Shown here piece after piece: positions 1-5,009 of a stretch of 23,412 bases of DNA. The position numbers were made by a program, and so were the translations under genes. The notes beneath the pieces were generated by a model that worked only from the letters and a program-made list of their open reading frames with translations, was not told the DNA's origin and searched no databases. The DNA is taken from IMG/VR virus record IMGVR_UViG_3300025828_000204, positions 1 to 23,412 of that record. One strand, written 5' to 3'. The DNA comes from a virus. Numbering within the stretch: position 1 is the first letter of the stretch; every line of letters starts with the position of its first letter.

Positions 1-1
1 T

Positions 2-121
2 ATTAGGAATTATGTGAGACACGAAATGATGCCACATGTGTTGCGAGTTAATCCGGGCATCTACAAAACAATCAGCAAAAAGGTGAAAGCAGATGACGGC
101 ACCGAAAGTAGTGAATTTTGA
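2..121 (+). CDS. C-terminal end of a gene cut by the window edge
   Basis: An open frame enters from the left edge and stops at TGA 119-121, giving 39 residues that end in GTESSEF. It is basic in the middle (residues KTISKKVK) and I do not recognise the family. It overlaps the next gene by 29 bases, more than is usual here, so either this frame or the next gene's start could be wrong. The next gene has a clear ribosome site (AGGTGA) inside this frame. Confidence 0.4.
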   Translation: MRNYVRHEMMPHVLRVNPGIYKTISKKVKADDGTESSEF

Positions 122-290
122 AGAAGCCTTGGAAGATGATGACTGGGGCATTATAATAGGCAAAGATGGTACTCTCAAAGGTATGTTTATACCAGAGGGA
201 CAAGATGAGGATCTGGTACCTGAAGTAATTGTAAAATTGTGTATAGATTACTTTGGGGTTGATCCAACTGAAGAGGTGACATTACACTAA
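93..290 (+). CDS. Small acidic hypothetical protein (65 aa)
   Basis: A 65-residue acidic protein with no signal peptide or membrane segment. The N-terminal half holds an EEALEDDDWG stretch followed by a short beta-type segment (GIIIGKDGTLKGMFIP). Small acidic proteins like this are common in T4-like marine phages, but I cannot assign a function. An AGGTGA ribosome site lies about 7 bases before the ATG. It is the first of a same-strand series; the next gene starts 15 bases after its stop, which suggests co-transcription. Confidence 0.6.
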   Translation: MTAPKVVNFEEALEDDDWGIIIGKDGTLKGMFIPEGQDEDLVPEVIVKLCIDYFGVDPTEEVTLH

Positions 291-305
291 GGATAAGGTG
301 GGCAG

Positions 306-503
306 ATGACACTACCAATTGAAAGAACAAACGCAGTATTAAATGTAGAACGATTCCTAATGGACTTGCGAGATCCCAAGAAGTATCCACGGGTGCCACG
401 AGCAGTTAGAGAAGAAGCAGGTAGGTTGTTAAGGCACTACCCTTCGCAATATCATATGGCATACATTAAGGAAAGTTTCGAAGAGGTAGATTATGAAAGT
501 TAG
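306..503 (+). CDS. BPSL0761-family small protein (65 aa)
   Basis: A 65-residue basic protein whose layout matches the small bacterial BPSL0761 family as I remember it. It has an N-terminal T[LM]PxERTxAV segment (here TLPIERTNAVLNVERFL), a basic Pro/Arg segment (VPRAVREEAGRLLRHYP) and a short variable tail. The function of that family is unknown; the members I recall are small proteins in proteobacteria, often in mobile or phage-like contexts. The assignment rests on motif recall, not a search. A GGTGGG-like ribosome site precedes the ATG, and the 3' end overlaps the next gene by 11 bases. Confidence 0.65.
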   Translation: MTLPIERTNAVLNVERFLMDLRDPKKYPRVPRAVREEAGRLLRHYPSQYHMAYIKESFEEVDYES

Positions 504-912
504 TATTGGAAAATACACAGATGATGGTGAAGACCAGAAGATAGAGGTACATATAGACCCTTGGGACACCTGGAGCATGGATCACACACTTGCTCCTATC
601 ATATTGCCTATGCTCAAACAACTAAAGGAAACTAAACACGGTGCTCCATATGTAGATGAAAAAGATGTTCCGGAAGAACTGTGGCCACCGAAAGAACAGA
701 TTAGTGCAATGTATCAAGGCCAAACAGATGACAATCATTTTAAGCGTTGGGATTGGGTCCTTGACGAAATGATCTATGCTTTCGACTGTAAAGCAAACAA
801 AGACGATGTGTGGATGCGTCTTGAAGATAAAAAAGAAATAGATAAAGAACAGAAACGCATTTCGAATGGGTTCCGACTTTTTGGCAAATATTACGAAAGT
901 CTTTGGGACTGA
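493..912 (+). CDS. Conserved phage hypothetical protein (139 aa)
   Basis: A 139-residue acidic protein rich in Trp and Asp. The N-terminal part (IDPWDTWSMDHTLAPIILP) looks like a type of hypothetical protein common in marine T4-like phages. The centre has DDNHFKRWDWVLDEMIYAF and the C-terminus is helical and charged (KEIDKEQKRISNGFRLFGKY). There is no signal peptide or membrane helix. Translation starts inside the 3' end of the previous gene, with GAGG shortly upstream of the ATG, which suggests coupled translation. The function is unknown. Confidence 0.7.
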   Translation: MKVSIGKYTDDGEDQKIEVHIDPWDTWSMDHTLAPIILPMLKQLKETKHGAPYVDEKDVPEELWPPKEQISAMYQGQTDDNHFKRWDWVLDEMIYAFDCKANKDDVWMRLEDKKEIDKEQKRISNGFRLFGKYYESLWD

Positions 913-918
913 TTTCAC

Positions 919-947
919 TTGACAGACCGTGTATTTTATATTATACT
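919..947 (+). promoter_or_regulatory. Sigma70-type promoter before the ClpP gene block
   Basis: TTGACA at 919-924 and TATACT at 942-947 are separated by 17 bases. They lie in the short gap between the gene ending at 912 and the gene starting at 969. Transcription would begin near 954 and run through the overlapping genes up to ClpP and beyond. An A/T-rich run after the -10 (TATAAAAATA) resembles the T4 late word but is not an exact match. Confidence 0.75.
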
Positions 948-968
948 ATATAAAAATAAAGGATCAAA

Positions 969-1199
969 ATGAAAACTTTTTATGAAGACAAATGCTCTAT
1001 TACTTGCACAGACAAAGACCAAGTGGTTGAAGCAGAAGTTATGGAATTTAGACCGCAACAGCATCTTACAGTTGTGTTAGCGACAAACAAAATCCATATG
1101 AAATATAACGGTCGTTTGTATGTAGGTAATGCAGTGGGCATGGAGTTTACATCAAAAGGACCAGACGAACATGTAGTTAAACAAGGAAGAGGACTATGA
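969..1199 (+). CDS. Conserved phage hypothetical protein (76 aa)
   Basis: A 76-residue protein with an all-beta look, made of alternating hydrophobic segments: DQVVEAEVMEFRPQQHLTVV, NKIHMKYNGRLYVG and AVGMEFTSKG. I recognise this only as a small hypothetical of T4-like marine phages, with no known function. It is the first gene after the promoter at 919-947, with AAAGGA as ribosome site. Its stop overlaps the next start as ATGA (1196-1199), a sign of translational coupling. Confidence 0.7.
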   Translation: MKTFYEDKCSITCTDKDQVVEAEVMEFRPQQHLTVVLATNKIHMKYNGRLYVGNAVGMEFTSKGPDEHVVKQGRGL

Positions 1200-1384
1200 C
1201 AGAAGGACCATTTCAAGGCGCATTTGAAGCTGACACAACAGGTGTTGTACGCAGAGAAATCACAACGTACCGTTACAAAGATGGTATAATGATTAAAGAA
1301 ACTGCTACAAGAAATTATTACAAGGATGGTGACTACAATGACAGTACAGCATCTATTCCTATGCCGGAGGTTATGAATGCCTAA
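1196..1384 (+). CDS. Conserved phage hypothetical protein (62 aa)
   Basis: A 62-residue protein without signal or membrane segment. The core ([20 protein letters not shown] followed by [11 protein letters not shown]) is a type I recall from T4-like marine phages, but the function is unknown. It is coupled on both sides: its ATG overlaps the upstream stop by 4 bases, and its last 8 bases overlap the start of ClpP. The ClpP ribosome site (GGAGG, 1366-1370) is inside this gene. Confidence 0.7.
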   Translation: MTEGPFQGAFEADTTGVVRREITTYRYKDGIMIKETATRNYYKDGDYNDSTASIPMPEVMNA

Positions 1385-1961
1385 CTTAGTACCAGTTGTA
1401 ATTGAAAAAGAACAGCGTGGTGAGCGTTCATATGATATCTATTCAAGACTGTTAAAAGATAGAATTATAATGCTTGACACAGATGTAAATCAAACTTCAG
1501 CAAGTCTTATTGTAAGCCAAATGCTGTTTCTTGAAAGTCAAAACCCAGACAAGCCTATTAACTTTTATATTAACTCGCCAGGCGGTTCAGTAACAGCAGG
1601 TATGAGCATCTATGATACTATGAACTTTATCAAGTCACCTGTACACACGATTGTTATGGGTATTGCCGCAAGCATGGGCAGTTTCCTTGCTAGTGCAGGA
1701 ACCAAAGGCAAAAGATTTATTCTGCCACACGCAAGGCACATGATCCATCAACCGTTAGGTGGCACACAAGGACAAGCCAGTGATGTTGAAATCCAATACA
1801 AAGAATTACAACACTGGAAAGAAACACTTACAAAATTATATGTAGAACACACAGGCAAGGATTATGCAACACTTGAAGCAGACATGGATAGAGATAATTT
1901 CATGAGTGCGGAAGAATCAGTAGCATATGGACTTGCAGATAAAATTATGGAGAAGAGATAA
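1377..1961 (+). CDS. clpP: ATP-dependent Clp protease proteolytic subunit ClpP
   Basis: This 194-residue protein is a serine peptidase of family S14. In bacteria it forms a double seven-membered ring and is fed by ClpX or ClpA ATPases. The catalytic triad is visible: Ser99 in [14 protein letters not shown], His124 in [11 protein letters not shown] and Asp173 in [10 protein letters not shown]. The substrate-channel segment [12 protein letters not shown] sits at residues 65-76. Length equals mature bacterial ClpP (about 193-207), with no obvious propeptide. The start at 1377 is supported by GGAGG at 1366-1370. No Clp ATPase is encoded nearby, so it may work with a host ATPase or alter the host Clp machine. 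It belongs to the overlapping operon from 969, and its stop overlaps the next ATG (TAATG). Confidence 0.95.
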   Translation: MPNLVPVVIEKEQRGERSYDIYSRLLKDRIIMLDTDVNQTSASLIVSQMLFLESQNPDKPINFYINSPGGSVTAGMSIYDTMNFIKSPVHTIVMGIAASMGSFLASAGTKGKRFILPHARHMIHQPLGGTQGQASDVEIQYKELQHWKETLTKLYVEHTGKDYATLEADMDRDNFMSAEESVAYGLADKIMEKR

Positions 1962-2152
1962 TGCCTATTCCTGAAAGAGTAACGGTGCCAGTAGGTGAAC
2001 CTAAAGATCCAAGCAGTAAACACTTTTGGATAAGCATGGTAAAAAGTATTATTCGTATAGGTGCAGGTGGTTTCCTTATCGCAGGAAATTTGTTTGTAGC
2101 AGGTGCATTATTAATATTTGCAGAAATTCTAGGTATCGCAGAGGAATTATAA
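1961..2152 (+). CDS. Small single-pass or hairpin membrane protein (63 aa)
   Basis: A 63-residue protein with a hydrophilic N-terminus (about 25 residues, Pro and Lys rich). It is followed by a long hydrophobic stretch, about residues 29-60, rich in Gly, Ala, Ile and Leu (IIRIGAGGFLIAGNLFVAGA). That could be one long helix or a tight two-helix hairpin in the inner membrane. The function is unknown. Its ATG overlaps the clpP stop (TAATG), so it is probably translated together with ClpP. A link to ClpP function is only suggested by position. Confidence 0.65.
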   Translation: MPIPERVTVPVGEPKDPSSKHFWISMVKSIIRIGAGGFLIAGNLFVAGALLIFAEILGIAEEL

Positions 2153-2153
2153 A

Positions 2154-2435
2154 ATGACTGTTGTGTCTGAAAAGGTTGCTGAACTCAAAGGTATACCAAC
2201 ACAAGACGAACTTAATAAATCGCTTAGAGAAGGTATTTTGATAGTGACCTTCAATAAATTAAATGGAGATGAGCGGGTAATGACCTGCACAAAGAATCTG
2301 GAATCTATTCCAGAGGAGAGCCGTCCTAAAACAGACAAAGAACCCCCCAAAGGCAATGTGAATGTTTGGGACATCAATGCAAAAGGTTGGCGATCATTCA
2401 AATACGATCGTGTAACCAAAGTCGAATCAGCATAG
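2154..2435 (+). CDS. SH3 beta-barrel (DUF2693-type) protein (93 aa)
   Basis: A 93-residue protein matching small T4-like phage proteins described as SH3 beta-barrel fold proteins (DUF2693). It has an N-terminal helix, then a beta segment with FNKLNGDERVMTCTKNLESI (residues 34-53), and a closing segment VWDINAKGWRSFKYDRVTKV (residues 71-90). The pair [KN]xxGxxRxMxCT and WRSFxxD is the recognisable signature. The biochemical role of the family is unknown. The ribosome site GAGG is in the upstream gene, and the start lies 1 base after the previous stop. Confidence 0.7.
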   Translation: MTVVSEKVAELKGIPTQDELNKSLREGILIVTFNKLNGDERVMTCTKNLESIPEESRPKTDKEPPKGNVNVWDINAKGWRSFKYDRVTKVESA

Positions 2436-2444
2436 GAGAGACAA

Positions 2445-2891
2445 ATGAAGTTTAGTGAAATTTACTTTCACACCGTTGCTATTGCTGTAAGTGCAGGGTT
2501 TTTATCTGGACTTGCAGGAGTAGCACAGGCTGCGGATGTAATGGGTCAAACACAAGATCATTACAAAACAGTTATTCAACAAAAGCCTTATAGAGTAGAA
2601 GTTTGTAAGGATGTTACAGTATCTGGTGATAAAACTGGTGATGCACTGACTGGTGCTATTATTGGTGGTATTATTGGTAACAATGTAACAAAAAATGTTG
2701 ATAATGGTGGTGCAGTAGGAGCATTGCTTGGAGGTATCATTGGTCACAACAATAGTGACGCAAAAGGTGGTACCCAAAGACAGTGTAATATTGAAACTAG
2801 ATATGAAGAAGAATCTAGAGAAGTATATAGTCATAGCACTATTACCTTTTGGGAAAATGGTGTAGAAAGAACTTTGAGGTATACTAGATAA
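2445..2891 (+). CDS. Secreted glycine-zipper (17 kDa surface antigen-like) protein
   Basis: A 148-residue protein with a probable N-terminal signal peptide: hydrophobic TVAIAVSAGFLSGLAGVAQA, with likely cleavage after AQA at residue 29. A glycine zipper follows at about residues 66-100 (ALTGAIIGGIIGNN, then AVGALLGGIIGHN). Gly-zipper 2TM domains of this kind occur in outer-membrane lipoproteins such as the rickettsial 17 kDa antigen; no lipobox Cys is seen here. Two Cys residues (C54, C114) could form a disulfide. The C-terminus is beta-like. A role in the periplasm or host envelope is inferred. AGGAG lies before the ATG, and the stop overlaps the next frame as TAATG. Confidence 0.7.
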   Translation: MKFSEIYFHTVAIAVSAGFLSGLAGVAQAADVMGQTQDHYKTVIQQKPYRVEVCKDVTVSGDKTGDALTGAIIGGIIGNNVTKNVDNGGAVGALLGGIIGHNNSDAKGGTQRQCNIETRYEEESREVYSHSTITFWENGVERTLRYTR

Positions 2892-3421
2892 TGTTTTGGA
2901 GAGTGGGCAGGACGGTAATGCAGCGGATTGCTAATCCGTACTACGTGTTTAAGCGTAGAGTGGGTTCGACTCCCACACTCTCCGCCATTGCTTTTATTAT
3001 GTTGTTGGTTTCAAATGCTAGTGCGTATGAAAATGAAATTAAGTTTTTAGAAAAATATGTTCCTGTAGAATGGAATGGCTACTATTGTGGTACTAAACTT
3101 AATTACAATACAGTTTACTTGCCGTTAGCGAATAAAATAGAAATTTGTTCCAACAACATAGTAGAAAAGTTTGGTAAAGACAATCTTTATGAACATATCT
3201 TAAACGGACTATTTCATGAAGCAATACATCTAGCACAAGATTGTAAAGCAGGTTTTAATAATAAACAAATGTATGTGCTTGATGAAAATAATGTTAAATA
3301 TATTCCTGTTAAGATAAAGAATATATATAACAAAATAGATTATGAAATTGAAACAGAAGCAGATATGTATGAAAATCCTAATGCACTGTCTTATGTTTCT
3401 AAGTATTGTAAGCGGGTATAG
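2891..3421 (+). CDS. Secreted HExxH putative zinc metallopeptidase overlapping tRNA genes at both ends
   Basis: The mature part has HEAIH (bases about 3215-3229), the HExxH zinc motif, followed about 40 residues later by an acidic EIETEAD segment that could give the third ligand. This suggests a small gluzincin-like peptidase, but the family is not certain. Four Cys residues suggest an exported protein. The start is unclear. ATG 2891 (TAATG with the previous stop, GAGG at 2876-2879) reads straight through tRNA-Ser and supplies a basic region before the hydrophobic LSAIAFIMLLVSNASA signal. ATG 2999, the first Met after the tRNA, leaves only a 9-residue signal and has no ribosome site. The stop TAG (3419-3421) lies inside tRNA-Gly. 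Confidence 0.6.
   Translation: MFWRVGRTVMQRIANPYYVFKRRVGSTPTLSAIAFIMLLVSNASAYENEIKFLEKYVPVEWNGYYCGTKLNYNTVYLPLANKIEICSNNIVEKFGKDNLYEHILNGLFHEAIHLAQDCKAGFNNKQMYVLDENNVKYIPVKIKNIYNKIDYEIETEADMYENPNALSYVSKYCKRV
2898..2987 (+). tRNA. tRNA-Ser(GCT)
   Basis: The 7-bp acceptor stem is GGAGAGT (2898-2904) with ACTCTCC (2977-2983), followed by G73 and an encoded CCA (2985-2987). The anticodon is GCT at 2930-2932 in loop TTGCTAA. A class II variable arm (CTACG / CGTAG) and a TTCGACT T-loop are present, all normal for serine. It decodes AGC/AGT. The whole gene lies within the open frame starting at 2891. Confidence 0.95.
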
Positions 3422-3485
3422 TATAATGGTATTATCGCAGCCTTCCAAGCTGAGGATAGGAGTTCGATTCTCCTTACCCGCTCCA
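3412..3485 (+). tRNA. tRNA-Gly(TCC)
   Basis: The acceptor stem is GCGGGTA (3412-3418) with TACCCGC (3475-3481), followed by discriminator T and encoded CCA. The anticodon is TCC at 3444-3446 in loop CTTCCAA, and the T-loop is TTCGATT. It should read GGA and GGG. Its first 10 bases are also the last codons and stop of the HExxH protein gene. Confidence 0.95.
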
Positions 3486-3487
3486 GA

Positions 3488-3563
3488 GCTGGCATAGCTC
3501 AGTTGGTAGAGCAACTGATTTGTAATCAGTAGGTCCGCGGTTCGAGTCCGTGTGCCAGCACCA
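3488..3563 (+). tRNA. tRNA-Thr(TGT)
   Basis: The acceptor stem is GCTGGCA (3488-3494) with TGCCAGC (3553-3559), followed by discriminator A and encoded CCA. The anticodon is TGT at 3521-3523, with a standard D-arm (GCTCAGTTGGTAGAGC) and T-loop TTCGAGT. It starts 2 bases after tRNA-Gly, so the two are probably processed from one transcript. Confidence 0.96.
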
Positions 3564-3578
3564 GAATTAGGAAGTTGA

Positions 3579-3767
3579 ATGGAAATCATTTGGCATATTT
3601 TGTTAACCGTATGTTTGGGGTCGACTTGTATCGAACAAGACATACAGTGGTTTGACACTAAGGCAGAATGCGACGAAATACTAAAAGTTTACACAGATAT
3701 TCCAGCAGACGGAGATTGGGATACTGTTGAATATGTATGTAAGCCAGTAGGCTCAACTTCTACTTAG
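3579..3767 (+). CDS. Small conserved phage protein with a hydrophobic N-terminus (62 aa)
   Basis: A 62-residue protein squeezed between tRNA-Thr and tRNA-Leu. It starts with a hydrophobic segment (MEIIWHILLTVCLGSTC, residues 1-17), possibly a signal or anchor. A conserved-looking body follows, with DIQWFDTKAECDEIL and IPADGDWDTVEYVCKPVGS. Its Cys residues (C12, C17, C31, C54) suggest disulfides in an oxidising compartment. I recall similar small proteins in marine T4-like phages, without a known function. AGGAAG lies before the ATG. Its stop TAG shares its G (3767) with the first base of tRNA-Leu. Confidence 0.7.
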   Translation: MEIIWHILLTVCLGSTCIEQDIQWFDTKAECDEILKVYTDIPADGDWDTVEYVCKPVGSTST

Positions 3768-3850
3768 CCCCGGTGGTGGAACGGTAGACACGCTGGTCTT
3801 AGGAACCAGTGCTGAAAGGCGTGAGAGTTCGAATCTCTCCTGGGGCACCA
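3767..3850 (+). tRNA. tRNA-Leu(TAG)
   Basis: The acceptor stem is GCCCCGG (3767-3773) with CTGGGGC (3840-3846; one G-T pair), followed by discriminator A and encoded CCA. The anticodon is TAG at 3800-3802 in loop CTTAGGA. A class II variable arm is present (TGCTGAAAGGCG region), as expected for leucine, and the T-loop is TTCGAAT. It should decode CTA/CTG. Confidence 0.95.
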
Positions 3851-3871
3851 AATTTATCTATCCAAAATAGG

Positions 3872-3899
3872 TTGACTTTTAGCACAAAAGACGTATACT
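3872..3899 (+). promoter_or_regulatory. Sigma70-type promoter before the coiled-coil gene
   Basis: TTGACT (3872-3877) and TATACT (3894-3899) are separated by 16 bases. They lie between tRNA-Leu and the gene starting at 3934. The extended words TTGACTTTTA and TATACTGTA recur in the promoter at 6737-6764 with the same spacing, so this appears to be one promoter family of the phage. Confidence 0.75.
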
Positions 3900-3933
3900 G
3901 TAATATAGACTTAAAAATAAGGAGTAAAGGCAA

Positions 3934-4491
3934 ATGCAATTAACACTACGCAAGGCAAATAAAATTCAAAACGCAATCCTTGAGATGATCAAGGGTTTGG
4001 AATTCAAAACTCTAGTAAGAGTAAATGAATTCGAAGACATGAACGAGCAGGTCGATGCCGTTCACGACGAGTTCTTTACTCATCGTTTGACTCGCGATAA
4101 ACTCGTGGGTGCATTATACGAGATCCGCAAGGCGGTTGCTCGTGCAAACGCAGACAACATGGTCAACGATATGTTGGCAGATGTTGCAATGCTGGAAAAG
4201 CAAATCCAGTTTGTCAGCACTTATGCTGATCAAAAGCCTCGCGAAAGTGATGCTGTGATTAACGGCAAACTTGACAAGCTCAAGAAAGCCAAAGACGACT
4301 ACTACCGTAGTGACGAAGTTTCAACTGGCATCTTCTCTAAAGAAGAAGTCATTGAGTTCAAGCGTGAGCTTGCTGAACTCAAACGTCAGAAGCAGGACTT
4401 GCAAGATAGTCTGCTTGAGCTCAATGTGCAGACCACTATTGAGCTAGATGAAGAAACTGAAAGGTTCCTTCAAAGAGCTGACGTTCTCTAG
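3934..4491 (+). CDS. Coiled-coil hypothetical protein with GC-richer codons (185 aa)
   Basis: A 185-residue, highly charged, almost entirely helical protein. A likely coiled coil covers about residues 138-170 (EEVIEFKRELAELKRQKQDL), and a second helical segment spans about residues 55-125. There is no signal or membrane segment. It has its own promoter at 3872-3899 and a strong ribosome site (AAGGAG). Codons ending in C or G (CGC, GAC, CTC, GTC) are clearly more frequent than in its neighbours. That could mean high expression or a different origin. I recall similar conserved hypotheticals in T4-like phages but cannot name a function. It is followed by a 345-base non-coding stretch. Confidence 0.75.
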   Translation: MQLTLRKANKIQNAILEMIKGLEFKTLVRVNEFEDMNEQVDAVHDEFFTHRLTRDKLVGALYEIRKAVARANADNMVNDMLADVAMLEKQIQFVSTYADQKPRESDAVINGKLDKLKKAKDDYYRSDEVSTGIFSKEEVIEFKRELAELKRQKQDLQDSLLELNVQTTIELDEETERFLQRADVL

Positions 4492-4794
4492 TTTTGGTGG
4501 TTAGGCTCTTCGGAGTAAATCACCCAGAAGTGGAAGTGAGACGAGGATGGGCAACCGGTAATACATTTTGCATTTTTTGCAAAACGGGTATTGCATAACA
4601 TATAGGTATTGAAACCGATGTGTGCCGGTGTGTTCCAACTTTAGTAAATTTGCACTTTGTTAGTTGGGAATGAGCAGGCTTTCTGCACTTTGTTGTTTGT
4701 AGATTGCTTGGGGAGATGCCATAAAAAGCTATCCTAGATGCACTTTGCATTGTTCATTACTTACACTTTCTCTTCTGTTTTTTTTAAAAAGAAG
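4492..4794 (+). other. Non-coding stretch with several hairpins (possible ncRNA)
   Basis: No credible gene is seen between the stop at 4491 and the tRNA-Trp promoter. On the + strand several stems can be drawn. One is 4496-4502 with 4518-4524, enclosing a CTC-TTCG-GAG tetraloop hairpin (4506-4515). A long one is 4558-4564 with 4588-4594, enclosing TTTTGCA/TGCAAAA (4566-4572 with 4578-4584). A third is TTCCAAC (4633-4639) with GTTGGGA (4663-4669). A fourth is GCAG/CTGC (4674-4686). A run of eight T (4778-4785) could end the transcript. It may be a 3' extension of the 3934 gene mRNA or an independent RNA; it matches no RNA class I can name. Confidence 0.4.
4651..4747 (+). repeat. Three direct copies of TGCACTTTG
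   Basis: TGCACTTTG occurs at 4651-4659, 4684-4692 and 4739-4747, all in the non-coding stretch. Start-to-start distances are 33 and 55 bases, both multiples of 11. The first two copies share a longer word (TGCACTTTGTT). They could be protein-binding sites or part of an RNA element; the role is unknown. Confidence 0.5.
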
Positions 4795-4823
4795 TTGACA
4801 TTCATAACAAGAAATAGTATATT
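4795..4823 (+). promoter_or_regulatory. Sigma70-type promoter for tRNA-Trp
   Basis: A perfect TTGACA (4795-4800) and TATATT (4818-4823) are separated by 17 bases, just before tRNA-Trp at 4837. Transcription would start near 4830, giving a very short 5' leader. This tRNA therefore seems to be transcribed separately from the four other tRNAs. Confidence 0.75.
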
Positions 4824-4836
4824 AAAAAAATAGTTA

Positions 4837-4924
4837 GTCGGTGCGGTGCAGTTGGAGTGGCACACTGGTCTCCAAAACCAGGATTAGAAATAATCAGGGG
4901 GTTCGAATCCCTCCACCGATGCCA
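4837..4924 (+). tRNA. tRNA-Trp(CCA) with an unusual long variable arm
   Basis: The acceptor stem is GTCGGTG (4837-4843) with CACCGAT (4914-4920), with a G-U first pair, G73 and encoded CCA (4922-4924). The D-stem is GTGC/GCAC. The anticodon stem is CTGGT/ACCAG with loop CTCCAAA and anticodon CCA (4872-4874). The T-stem is GGGGG/CCCTC with loop TTCGAAT. The anticodon and G73 are the normal tryptophan identity elements, and the anticodon arm closely resembles bacterial tRNA-Trp. The odd part is a 15-base variable region (4882-4896) that folds as GATTA-GAAA-TAATC, where tRNA-Trp normally has about 5 bases. Confidence 0.88.
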
Positions 4925-4950
4925 TTCTGCTACTATATGTCCATTTCTGG

Positions 4951-4979
4951 TTGACAATTATTTTGTACGGTGCTATATT
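4951..4979 (+). promoter_or_regulatory. Sigma70-type promoter before DNA ligase
   Basis: TTGACA (4951-4956) and TATATT (4974-4979) are separated by 17 bases. They lie between tRNA-Trp and the ligase start at 5010. Transcription would begin near 4986, leaving a leader of about 24 bases that carries the GAGAGG ribosome site. Confidence 0.78.
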
Positions 4980-5009
4980 ATAATATATAATTAATAGTGA
5001 GAGGCATAC

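Noticed and set aside
3230-3658. Minus-strand frame across tRNA-Gly and tRNA-Thr
   Set aside because: It runs through two tRNA genes in antisense and its translation holds familiar tRNA-antisense phrases (such as GAGTRTRTADLLITNQLL), a known false gene type.
4566-4584. TTTTGCA/TGCAAAA hairpin as an intrinsic terminator
   Set aside because: The stem is A/T-rich and is not followed by a T-run, so it is noted only as part of the structured stretch.
4520-4750. Minus-strand frame of 76 codons in the non-coding stretch
   Set aside because: No ribosome site or promoter on that strand and no protein-like pattern; the interval is better explained as non-coding with hairpins.
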